Source: Marsupella aquatica
Lineage: Eukaryota; Marchantiophyta
Reading direction: 5' to 3'
Assembly (NCBI GenBank): GCA_973895155.1
Contig: OZ316896.1
Coordinates: forward strand, 15,624,001-15,688,000
Length of the DNA stretch: 64,000 nt
The translations under genes were made by a program, and so were the position numbers. Each line of letters opens with the position of its first letter. The stretch's first letter is position 1. Shown here piece by piece: positions 47,560 through 58,300 of this stretch. A model generated the notes under the pieces. It did not search any database and was not told the origin of the DNA. It saw only the letters and a program-made list of their open reading frames with translations.

Positions 47560-49325
47560 ATGGTGCGAACGCGGGAATTGAGTCGACCTGCGACTTTCCC
47601 GAGGATCGTGCTGGTGATACTTCTAGGGTTGGCATCATGCCGTCCATCAACAGCTGAGGCTGCGGCTGCAGGCCGGGAGAGTGATGATGTGGCCTGCTTG
47701 CGAGAGTTCAAAGACGCAGTGACGGATCCACTTGGGTACCTGAGAAATTGGGACTTCAGAGGGCCGCACGACATCAATATCTGCAACTTTATCGGCGTGA
47801 CATGCGTTGGTCCAGATGAGCCAAAGGTCCTGAAGCTGGACTTGACCGCAGCCGGCCTGCGCGGCCGAATTTCATCTCCAATTACCCTTTTCCGCAAATG
47901 CTCCAGTCTCAGAGGTACGCCATCAGTCAATCACTCAAGCATCCAATCACGCAAGTATCGAGTCAGTCGATAGATCGATGGTCATGGAGTTGACAAGACT
48001 GCCACAATTTGCAACCAGCGAACGCGAGGAAAGATTTGACTTACTAGATAAGCCGCCCGCGAAAAGAATTTTGCTCAGATTTAAGCGAATCTGCCCCTGA
48101 AAATTAGCCTTGTTTGAAAATGCTCACGAATCTCACCATTATAATCTCACGAATAACTTAGCGTTAGTAAATTAGCTCAGGAAGAAAATTCTCACGGACA
48201 TAGAATGATCCCCAGTGGAGTGGGTGAAAGCAACCGTGACGAGAGTCTAGGGAGAGTGGAGACAAATTTCTAAACTGGGGGGGCTTGGGGCCAAACTTCG
48301 GTCCAAATCTCTTCAATGCTGATATTTAAGAATTCCCATGAATTACGCAAATGATCGATCGGACATAACTGATGTCGTCGTTTTCGCTAATCTTAAGGAA
48401 CCAAAATATTCTATTCTCCAGTCAGATTAATGTAATCGCATTGCTGCAGGACACGAACAGTAATAACAATTATAGTAATTAACTATTTTCGATTGCTGAA
48501 CGCTTCGGGCTTTTCTAGCTGCGGAGTGGAGAAGTTAGTCCGACAGACTTCGGTTTGAACATATTTAATTTACGATGCGGAACTGAGAAGAGTGAGCAAA
48601 GCGCGAAGTCTACTGTGCCCTATTCTGTTGTGGCTGTCTCAGACATTAATTGATGGCATTTTCTGGTGTGCCTGGGCGGGACGCTTTTCGTCATCTAATT
48701 GATTTCTTTACAGAAACACGAAATGCAAAAGTTCATATGGTATAACCAAAATAGCATTGGCCACAGTAAGGGAGAAAAAACACACTACAGTAAACTGTCG
48801 ACAATTTCAATAATTGACTATATCTAGATTGACCGTACACAGACATGCTTCGAAAAGAGCAATCATCGTGATAAGTTCATGAAGAAGACTGGAGTAAATC
48901 AGACATGAACCTGCGCATGCAAGCTGTCCATGAAAGTTGAAAACCATGTTAAAAGATAGAAGTCTATCCGGTGCTGTTCACTTGAAGTTGTGCATGCATA
49001 CATATATTCTAGAAAAGTTGGATTGTACTGTACATGTATTGACGCTGGCAGCTCGTTTTTCTGTCTGACAGAACTGAATTTGTCCAACAACTTTTTCACT
49101 GGCCGCGTTCCTCCAACTCTTTGTGCATACAATCGGAACTTGGTGACGCTCGACGTTTCGAACAACGGTTTCTCCGGGCCCTTATCACCAAATCTCGAAA
49201 GATGTCTCGAGTCCAACAGACAACGACTCCTTGACAGTCAGCTTAAGGATCAAAGCGAGGAGATCAGTTGCAGCTCCATAGAGCTACCGTCGGATGCAGC
49301 GTGCAGGGACGAGAATGTTCAGTAA
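47560..49325 (+). CDS. Shortened BIR-like leucine-rich-repeat protein, two exons
   Basis: Exons 47560-47914 and 49072-49325 join in phase to 202 residues. There is a signal peptide (hydrophobic core IVLVILLGLASC, about 16-27), then an LRR N-terminal cap (CLREFKDAVTDPLGYLRNW and ICNFIGVTC; C46, C75, C82), then about two LRRs (RELNLSNNFFTGRVPPTLC, LVTLDVSNNGFSGPLSPNL). The cap is of the type found in BIR-like inactive receptor kinases, which normally have five LRRs, one membrane segment and a kinase domain. Here the LRR ends in an unrelated polar tail (about 165-202) and TAA; no membrane segment or kinase follows. It could encode a secreted LRR decoy or be a 3'-truncated pseudogene. A copy of exon 1 lies at 26222-26413. 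Confidence 0.7.
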
Positions 49326-50977
49326 CGATAGGCTCGAAAACGCCAGGTTATGTTGTGCGAGTCCATTTGATCAAATTCATTTTCTACGTGGTGAGGGGTA
49401 TTGATCGTTCACCCGATTCAAACGTTGATCGAGCACCCTATTTCAATGTGCCATGGGTGCGGAAAGTTATATAGGGAATTATTGTGTGCAAATGGTTTGA
49501 ATCATGTTTAGATTAGATGGAAATGAATACAGTTTCTTAGCTAGAATCTTAGTAGTCGTTTTTTTCGGTCTTGGATAAACACCCCCACGTACTTAATTCC
49601 CAAGGATTTCCCAATTGAACTATTTTCTAATGTACGTACGCCAGTGTAGTCTTTGGCACTGATGCCGTGTCATTTCTAGACCTTTCGATTTTCTCGATTC
49701 CGATGGAGTCCTTTGTCTCCACAAGTTGATAGTGAGAGTTCGTGTAGACCATGATCTAGGGTAATGCATCCTCTGCCTAGGCATTGTCTAGAAATGTTCT
49801 TTTTTCAAAAATTAAACTGGAAGTTAGAGAGTCATGTTATTCAAAGTGATACTGGATAACAAGTGCATGATCAATGGTCATTTTCTGAATTCAGGGCTAG
49901 GAAGAGACGGCAGAAAATTTGACATCCTCACAATTAATCATCGTTGTTTTGGGTTTTTCTTTTGTTTGTTTGCGACTTAATTATTCATGCTAGCGCAGGT
50001 TTTCCATAGGTGGTTTCCCTTTGAAAAAAGAAGAATCTTCGCAGATTGCATTTTTGTAATTATATCTCCAAAATAGATGCCTTCTCATTTTATATCGCCT
50101 GCACCTTGAACTCCTTCCAACGAAGCTGGGATTCTTTGGGAAGGAACCTTTCCAAATTCAAAACCGTGGAGGTACTTTCAGAATTGAAACTTTGACTGAG
50201 TTTTTTGAAAGTAAACTGAGAAAAACTTAGTTGTCTTTAGTCACCAAGACAACATGGATACACAGAACCAGCCAGACTACTTTGCTTTTCAGTCACCTGC
50301 CCTTCCAAGTACACAACATGCTGAGCTTAACTTACTCCCCACCCCAAATGTTTTTCACAACTAGATTAAGGCAACCACTATGCGGATTATTCGAGTCACT
50401 AAGATTGCACCTAAGATTGATCATATGTGCAAGGTGTTAATTAAATTAGTTTCACTGACAAGGAGTTCCGTGCTTGTGTTGTTCACACTATTTTGACATA
50501 TGATTACGGTTGACATATAACCTTCATAATAAATTAAGACTTCTAGGCAATCTATAATTTCAATTCCAATCTAAAGTGGTCCACAATAGATTAGATAATT
50601 ATACAATATATATAGAGAGAGAGAACTGATGATCCCAAAGGAAAAGACAGAGAAAACCCAAGAGCCAAAACCCCTAAGAGTTAAAGCGTCCAATAGCCTG
50701 AACAGGCAAAGAACTAAAGCCCTACTGAGCCCTTAAATTCCCTGGTACAGTTTGTGAGAATTTCAGAGGTTAGACACTATAATAACATTATTTATATATT
50801 TGAGTATTTGATTGTGAGCCATTCATGAACGTTTTCATTTATCTATCCAAGCATCAATACTAAAGTGTCTTGCTACTGGAAGAACTTTAATCAGAAAGAC
50901 AAGGAAAGCCAGGGAGACCTTAATTAGACATAGGTGGAGAACAATGATATCATTCGTATGTGGAGCTGGCCCTTGAG
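49326..50977. other. Intergenic, AT-rich
   Basis: No kinase remnant of the LRR gene is recognisable here. A short GA tract lies at 50610-50622. The right end contains the 3' flank of the ZCCHC10 homologue. Confidence 0.5.
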
Positions 50978-51967
50978 TTACATTGTCCTTTTTTCCTTTT
51001 TAGACTTTCGCCTCTCAAATGTACAAATACTCAGACTCATTAGGGATTGTGATTGACGCTCAGTTCGTGTGCTTTCCTGGTCAACTAATCCTTCGTTTGC
51101 TGGTGAATTTGGGTGTGTCAGCATATTTGTAGTTCCATCTTGAGGTCTATCCTCGGACTCTGACTCTGGCGTTGGAGGATCAACTGAACTAAAAGAGGAG
51201 CTTTTTCTAGAGCTACTAGTTGTTCGAGATGGCGACGACATTGTACTGCTAGAATAAGTGGTAGAAGATAGGGGCTCACTTGATGAAGAAGACTGCTCAG
51301 ACTCCGAGTCAGATTTTGAAGGGGACTCCTCACTTGAAGATTCACTACTGGATTTTTTTTTCGATCTCCGTCTCTTTCTACTTCTCAAATCTGACTTTCT
51401 AGGAGGACTTTGGTTTGATTGACTGCCTTTGCTCTCCTCCAAATTAGCAAACGTAGTTGACTTGAAATTTTGCTGAATTTCCACCTCTACCTCTCTGTTT
51501 GTTGTTGGCAACGGATCGCATAGCTCCAGCAAAGGTCGTTGAGATGCTGGGTTCTGCAATATTTGCGTTCGGGATGGGCGTGAAACATACACTCGCTCAT
51601 TTCTACATTCAAATGTCCAATGTCCTTCTTGAAAGCACCTTTGGCATTGTATCTGTTGGCATTTGACACTCGCTCTAAGGCTCTCTCTTGTGACAGACTT
51701 GTTATCTTTCCTCACCCCCAACTTTACAGCCTTTTCTGTGCTCATCAAATACATTTGCCTTTTTGCCTCCTTTCGCTCTTGCCATCGGCTTGGCCCCTCC
51801 TCTTTCTGACCATAAGCGTTTACATTCCTTGCAGCTGCGGCTGCAACTCGTTCAGCTTGTACCCTACTCAAACCTTTGGCTGAGTTGAGGGTTGCTTTCT
51901 TTATTTGGTTTGCTGCTAGAAGTACTGCCTCTGCCTGCTCCTTCTTTGCATACATAGTAGTAGCCAT
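50978..51967 (-). CDS. ZCCHC10: ZCCHC10-like zinc-knuckle protein, single exon
   Basis: One uninterrupted frame of 329 residues from ATG 51967 to TAA 50978. The N-terminal part (about 10-85) is the strongly conserved family block, including NSAKGLSRVQAERVAAAAA, NVNAYGQKEEGPSRWQER and KRQMYLMSTEKAVKLG. A single zinc knuckle follows: C108-x2-C111-x4-H116-x4-C121 (CQRCFQEGHWTFEC), then the typical NERVYVSRPSRTQILQNP. The C-terminal half is low complexity: a basic SRKRRRSKKK stretch and long Ser/Glu/Asp runs, usual for this family and for nuclear RNA-associated proteins. The molecular role is not well defined; nuclear location is inferred from the basic tract. Intron-free here; a 5' UTR intron cannot be excluded. 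Confidence 0.92.
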   Translation of the reverse strand: MATTMYAKKEQAEAVLLAANQIKKATLNSAKGLSRVQAERVAAAAARNVNAYGQKEEGPSRWQERKEAKRQMYLMSTEKAVKLGVRKDNKSVTRESLRASVKCQQIQCQRCFQEGHWTFECRNERVYVSRPSRTQILQNPASQRPLLELCDPLPTTNREVEVEIQQNFKSTTFANLEESKGSQSNQSPPRKSDLRSRKRRRSKKKSSSESSSEESPSKSDSESEQSSSSSEPLSSTTYSSSTMSSPSRTTSSSRKSSSFSSVDPPTPESESEDRPQDGTTNMLTHPNSPANEGLVDQESTRTERQSQSLMSLSICTFERRKSKKEKRTM

Positions 51968-53940
51968 CCCAAGCTCGTAGTCAGGCCCAGCGAAACAAAA
52001 CGAAAGTACGCAGGATACTATTCGCTAGTCATCGCTCATCCAATCTTTCATGATGACCAATAACTGTCCTTCATTTTCCCTCACGTTCATTTGAGCTCCC
52101 TTCGTGCACATCGTGTAAGCACGTCATTGAATTGTCGATGGTTTTGACAATCAAGGATAGCACTTCAGATAACCTGAAACCAAGATGTTCAAAACCGTCA
52201 TGCAATTTCAAAGTCGAAGACCTTTCCCAAATTACTGTGCTCTCTTGATTTTAGCAAATGGAAAACATTAGACTAAAGAAAGCATGAATCCTAAATTCAC
52301 GCATTTCCACGTTTAAAGTACAAACCTGGGAGTACAAATTGAAATACGGGTAAGAATTTGGAAATGGGAATTCGAATTGGAGCACAACGGGATCAAATTT
52401 CTACTACGACTCCTTGCAAGTCATCTAGTCAATAGTAAGACACAGTACCAAAGCGCTTTTGACATCTGAGCATGAATTTACAATTGTAGCCATATCAATT
52501 TGTTGGTTTCAGCTTAGAGTAATAAGCCAATCAATCCTCTCAGGGCATCGGTAGACTAAAAAGTAATACAAAAATTGATAAACATTATCATAGATTTCAT
52601 CGAAGATAGTTTTGCTTAAGAATAAAAAAATCACCGCAAATACGTCGAGATTCCATGTGACAAGAAAACGATGTTGCTAAACATCATTCACCATGAACAT
52701 CTGTCAGTAGTTGATATATGAGATACTTAGGTCAATTAGGTTCTAAGTGGATCCATAAAGTGTATATGTAAAAGACACCGAATGTTTTTCATTCTTCCCA
52801 ATTTTAAGTTTGAAACAGGAGCCAACTGTTTCCCAGACATGCAACTGACCAAAAGTTCAAGACCTGATCACAATGAGATGCACGCTACAGGAAGACATGA
52901 CAAATAATTAAACACGCTCAGGCCCAGGTTGAGGAACTTGGGGGAAATGGAACAATATTCTAGAATCCTGTCTAAAATCTATCCAAGGTCCAATATGCTC
53001 AGTGATTAATGTCCTGATCTAAAGTGAAGATGATGGATGAAAATTGAAATATTGTCAGAGCCATGCAGCGTTCATTGAATCGAGAGTCCCATGGTCAATA
53101 ACTATGTTTCATGCCTGTAATGCTTGAGATTAAGGTAGTCATCCTTTCCTGGTGAAAGCAGATTGCACATAGATAGAGGTGGAGTAGACAAAACATTGAG
53201 AACATGAAAGAGTTAGACCTATCCCCAAGATTGCCTGATTGCCATCTCACTCGATTCCTATCCTATATGATTGCAACAAGAGCTACCAGCTCTATTGCTC
53301 AATCGTTTGTTTCAAACGCGAATCTTCCTGGAAGTGCAAGGAGAAAACAAGGCAACTGATTGCCGACGGAAAAGTCATCATTACATATATTTCGTTCAAC
53401 AGAAACTAGTGAGATGTCATGGGTGCGATAGCGAATGAAACAAATTGGAATTGAAATCAGTAGACAGCTCACAGGTTGACGCCTGCTCGTAATGTAAAGT
53501 CGGTGTCAATTACCCATAAATGGCCTCTTCCCCTACTTTCATGTTTACCTCTCAGCGCTTGGTAGCTAGGCGCTTTGGTGTCTTCAAATAGGGGCTCAGA
53601 TCCGAAGTGCTGGCTAGGGAATTCGTTCAAACTAAGAGCACCCCCTTCTGTGCCTGATGGCTAAAATATTACCTTTTCCTACCACACATGCAACAGTCCT
53701 GCCCCCACCTTAATGCCCTTCGTGATTTTTCACTTTGTAATTTTATGGAGAAAAACGTACCGTCCCGATTTGGATTGAAGAATTATGAAGCTTCTCCTCT
53801 GCTTTTAATGAATTGGGGAATTATGAATTTTCTAGTCTACTTCTAGTAAAACTAATAACCAAAAAAAAGTCTCGTAGGCATAGGTGTTAACACCCTGTTA
53901 GGAGTGCATTATGGCAATAATAACTGGGCATCCATGTCCC
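51968..53940. other. Intergenic; promoter side of the ZCCHC10 gene
   Basis: AT-rich DNA with no supported exon. The promoter of the minus-strand gene must lie at its left side. Confidence 0.5.
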
Positions 53941-53947
53941 ACTAGAA

Positions 53948-54205
53948 GACTTAGTTATGACAACTGGATGTGGACCATCAGACTTAGTTATACAGGTGGA
54001 CCAATAGCTCATCACATTATTGCAGGGGTGAATCTTTTTCCTCTTTTCACCATAGCTCAGACTTACTTAGTACAGGTGGACAATTAGCTCAACACATTAT
54101 TGCAGGGGTAGATCTTTTTTCCCTTTTTTGTTTCCTCTTTCTAGGCCGTTGGCTTAGACTTAGTTATGACCATTAGCGCTATTGTGGTGGTAGATCTTCT
54201 CCCCC
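53948..54205 (+). repeat. Three degenerate tandem units, about 80-100 bp
   Basis: Units share AGACTTAGTTAT / ACAGGTGGAC-AATAGCTCA, CACATTATTGCAGGGGT and GATCTTTTT. The stretch to the right (54240-54380) resembles the LINE-like 3' repeats at 14.5 and 34.0 kb. Confidence 0.65.
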
Positions 54206-54501
54206 TTCTTAGCTTTTTCCTTTTTCTAGGTTATTGAGGTTAGCATGTGCTCACTTCCTTCGAGTGTCCGTTTTCGATCTCTTCTGCTTGTACTTTATTT
54301 GGCCCCCATTTTTTGTACATTGGACCTCTTTTGCTTTTCCCGCATTATACTTTGGTTGGCCCCTGTTCTGTAGATTATGACTGCTTACTACTTTTTCATG
54401 GCAAATAAGATCCTCGCACATCCAAAGACTAAAATATGGGACCAGTCTTCCTGTCTGATACTCCCGAAGTCTGTCATTGGCATCAACGCTGAAAATAGTT
54501 C

Positions 54502-54712
54502 TCTCCCTGTTTCAGCCTAAACCTTTGTTCCATCCCTGTTTGAACACTACGCCTTCCATCACTGTCTGGACTCTAAGCTTCAGTTCCATCCCTGCCTGGA
54601 CAATCACAAGCCTTTGTGTTATCCCTTCTCAGACACTGAGCAGTTCCATTGTTGTCTGAAAAACCACCCTCTGTTCCATCCCTCTCCGAGCACTAAGCCT
54701 GCCCTGGGTCTA
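54502..54712 (+). repeat. Minisatellite, about 26-33-bp units (TTCCATCCCTGTCTG)
   Basis: About seven imperfect units of TTCCATCCCTGYCTG-ACACTAAGCC type. The plus-strand 60-codon frame here is a product of the repeat. Confidence 0.75.
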
Positions 54713-55394
54713 GTACGTCCCCTCTCCAGGATGGCCACAAGTTGACCTCCAACATCTCATTCATAATCTTTACGGAAGAATGGACTTGGACGATACTGTT
54801 GGAGGCACTGTATCAGGCAATGTGCTACCCACCAACATACCCTGCTGTGAGACATCAGGAACCAGACCGTATTGCATGACAAAAGAAATCCAGAAATATT
54901 TATTGAGCAGTTCCCAATAGGCCTACCATTCAATAACATGAATTTCTTAAAACCGTGAGTAAATGCTCGATAAATGCACTATCGGTAATCGACATCCTTG
55001 ACGAAAGACTTTGAACGATTGGCAAAACAGGTAGCCCTTGCAGACTGTGCATCATTCCACATACTGGAATATATTATTCGTAGTGTTATGGTTGTTAAAT
55101 TTCGCTCGTCTGTAGCGCAATCAGAGCGATTTTGTTGCCATTTCACCAACCTAAAACAAGAGGCCTTCACACATTATTGTACTTCCAGTAAAAGAGTACT
55201 ATTACTGTGATCATTGGCATCTTGCAACAATTACATTTATTCTTTACAAAACACCCAATGATTGCCTAAAAATAGAGTTGTTCCAAAAGCAGATCCAGAG
55301 GCGCCTTACAAAACTGTAACACGAGGCAGCTACTTTGAAATTCTGTCACACTTTGTATACCGGTATAATTGACGTGCACGACGCCCTGGAAATA
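54713..55394. other. 3' flank of the thioesterase gene
   Basis: No separate gene is supported. The 3' UTR and polyadenylation site of the minus-strand thioesterase gene should lie here. Confidence 0.5.
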
Positions 55395-58300
55395 CTAAAG
55401 TTTGGCAGCTCCTTCTATTCTGCTTCCAATCAGTCGAATAACTCCTTCTTGTGCCAGTGACATAACTAACTGCGAAGTGGAAAACAGCCAATAAATTATG
55501 ATAAGCCTTCTTCCTTCTTCGACACCTTCCAAGATATCTCTTAGCAGCCAATTTTGCGCGATTAGAAACGGAGTAATAGAGACCTTTCACGACTCTTAAG
55601 CTTCGGTTGTATGAAAGTCCTTGTTGACTTGCAGGAGCGTAGTAACATGATCAATTGGACGGCTACCGATGTTGAGGGAAATTAAAAACTCCATCATCCA
55701 TGCATTGAGTTTATCCTAGACGCACTTAGCATAGATAAACATAGCAGAATACTTTAAGGTACGGGAAGCACGGAAGAGGGCAGCACGTAAACCGTAGACC
55801 AAACTGTCCTCACGATCCTTGCTTCCTCTCTACGAGAAACATTAAGTCAAAGGAGGAAAAAAAAAATCAATTACCTTCCCATCCTGTGTATAGACTTTTC
55901 CCAAAGACAGTCCACGACCATCTACAGCTGTTGGACTTTCCATCTGTAACCAACAATCCAGTCCAGATGAAGGTCAAAAGACTGTAGGGTCCACAGACAT
56001 AAAAGCAAATAGTCGCCGAGAGTCCAGAGGAAAATCTTAGCTAAGTACCGTCTCTTACCACGAAAAGTAGCCACTCAGAAGAATCGAAGGACCGATGAAA
56101 CCAGATCCTGGATAGACCACACCAACGTTATCTGAGACTCACGAGATGTACAGTTAAAAAATAGGGGTTCCCTACATTTCCAAACATGATATTGTATTGT
56201 AAAAAAACAGATCTAGCAACAAGCAAAAGGATGTCAGTCAAACCGGTCAAATTGAAGGCCCCTTTGGACTGAAGGATGGTAACGAGATCTCTTACGTGTG
56301 GTCAAGACTCAACATTTGCATGCGTGCCCCAAGAGTCTCTGGGTGGGATTGTACGCTTGTTTCAAGAAATTGTAGGTCCGTACCATATGCTATAACACAC
56401 CTGCAAACATACAGAATTCTAAAAGTTTACTAATCGGGACTCCAAGCGAATGTACATAGTGCCCTAACCATAACCTCAAATACAACTTTTCTTTCGAGGA
56501 CCTTCGGTAACCACAGGAAGCTTAGTCTCATTAAACAAGTTTCTCCAAGGTTCTCGTCATAGATAATTACTGGAGATAGATTCCTTCCAAAGTTTTCTTC
56601 TACTGGTTACACAATACAACGGTAAAAGCCAAAGCGGGAGGAAAAACTTCTGAATGCTAAAGTTCCGTCAATTGAACGAAGTACAAAAGTCTCCGAAGAC
56701 AATACCGCTGCAAATTTTGCTCTCCTGACAGCTTAACTCTTGGCCGCATCCACATCTGCTGCCTGCAAAAGTGTTTGTTAAGTATTCACAAAAACCAGTC
56801 TGCCACTGCTGGCGAGAAACTATTGACAAGTTGTTCAGACCATGGTGAGATGAACGATGGAGACCCTCGTCAACTTTGGCTTACAGGTACGTGGGAGAAG
56901 GTCTGCAATCCACCTTGGCTCACGTTTCACTGGTTGAAACTTGTCGACAGGGTCGACATAACGCACCTCGATTGGAACGAGATCAACCTTCAATCCAGCA
57001 TATAGCTTCTTACCATCTCTGAAGCATTTGAGTACAGCAGGTGAGTACAGTAGTAGGTTCAAAAATGAGTTATGCATGGTGCCTAAGATTCCCACTCAAT
57101 ACCCACACTAAAAATTGGTTGTAAGGAACAGGTAGAAAGCTCCAGTGATCTGCCTTTTGAGACAATGAATCAGCTAACCGTCATACACCAACTTCTAGGG
57201 GTGAATAGAGCTGGCTGAGCAAGGCGAGGAAACTTCCTCTGCCGCAAAAGCACCACAGAAGGAATGACACGCACAAAACCAAGACTAAAGACGGAAAAGA
57301 GAGAAGCTTTCTTACAGTGGAAGGCGTGGATCAATGATAAACTCATCAAAAACTTGGTCCATAGATATAACCTGCATGGACGAACGTTAGTGCCGAATAG
57401 GTTTTAAACCAATTGTACACAAAATTCTTGCAAGGGCCTGATGAGTCTTCTTTCCAGTCTTTCAGGAAACTGAAATATTAAACGCTTATACAGATTTGCA
57501 GTAAACTTCTTGGAGTTTATAATTTGAGAAAAACCAAGCAGCTTTCCCATCATTGTTTAAGGTAGAATTCAACTCTACTAGTTACATTCAAGACGAGTTT
57601 TCAAACATCATCAAGCACCTCCTCTGGCCCAGGTACGCTTGGCATAGGCGCTGCGTGGTCAAGGCCCCCTTCCTCTTCCCTCTGAGGCAATGAGCAACGA
57701 TACGAGTCAGGAAAGTGCTAAATCAAATCTGAAGATAAAAGTATCAACTCTGCTACTCCACCAGCACTTACTAGGATGGAGTGATTATAACTGTTTAGTT
57801 GACTGAAATATGGATTCGTTCTGGCTACAGACTCGCTGGTATGCAGACTGTTTTGCAGCAATCTGCAAACTAGAGGCACGTGCTCGTGTAAATAGAACTA
57901 TTTGAACACCCTCTCTGCTTTTGTCTTAATGTGAGCAAAACCCTGATTTTGCCCACAGTATGTCTGGCAGTTTGGCTCAAATTCATAAAACTCTAACCTA
58001 TAATTTAAAAAATGAATAGGACCTTGAATGATGCATAAAGGACAAACACGAGAATGTCATTCTGCGTTGCTTTCACATGTCGAGTGGCAAACGATCTACC
58101 ATCACGAACTTTTTCAACCTCATACACCACAGAAACTGCATACACACAGCCAACAAAAAACAAGTTCTATCAAACGTAATCAACGTAAACTGAAACATAC
58201 ACAACCCAACGTTTCAGGAGATCACTGATGCAAAATTGGGGAGAAATTACGATACAGCAAATAATAGCTAGGCCAAGATAAAGAAGAGGCTGACTAAACA

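Noticed and set aside
55680-55800. Alternative last exon of the thioesterase near 55.79 kb (reading LVYGLRAALFRA)
   Set aside because: It lacks the catalytic Gln; the exon at 55469-55395 gives LVMSLAQEGVIR and a peroxisomal AKL end in the right phase.
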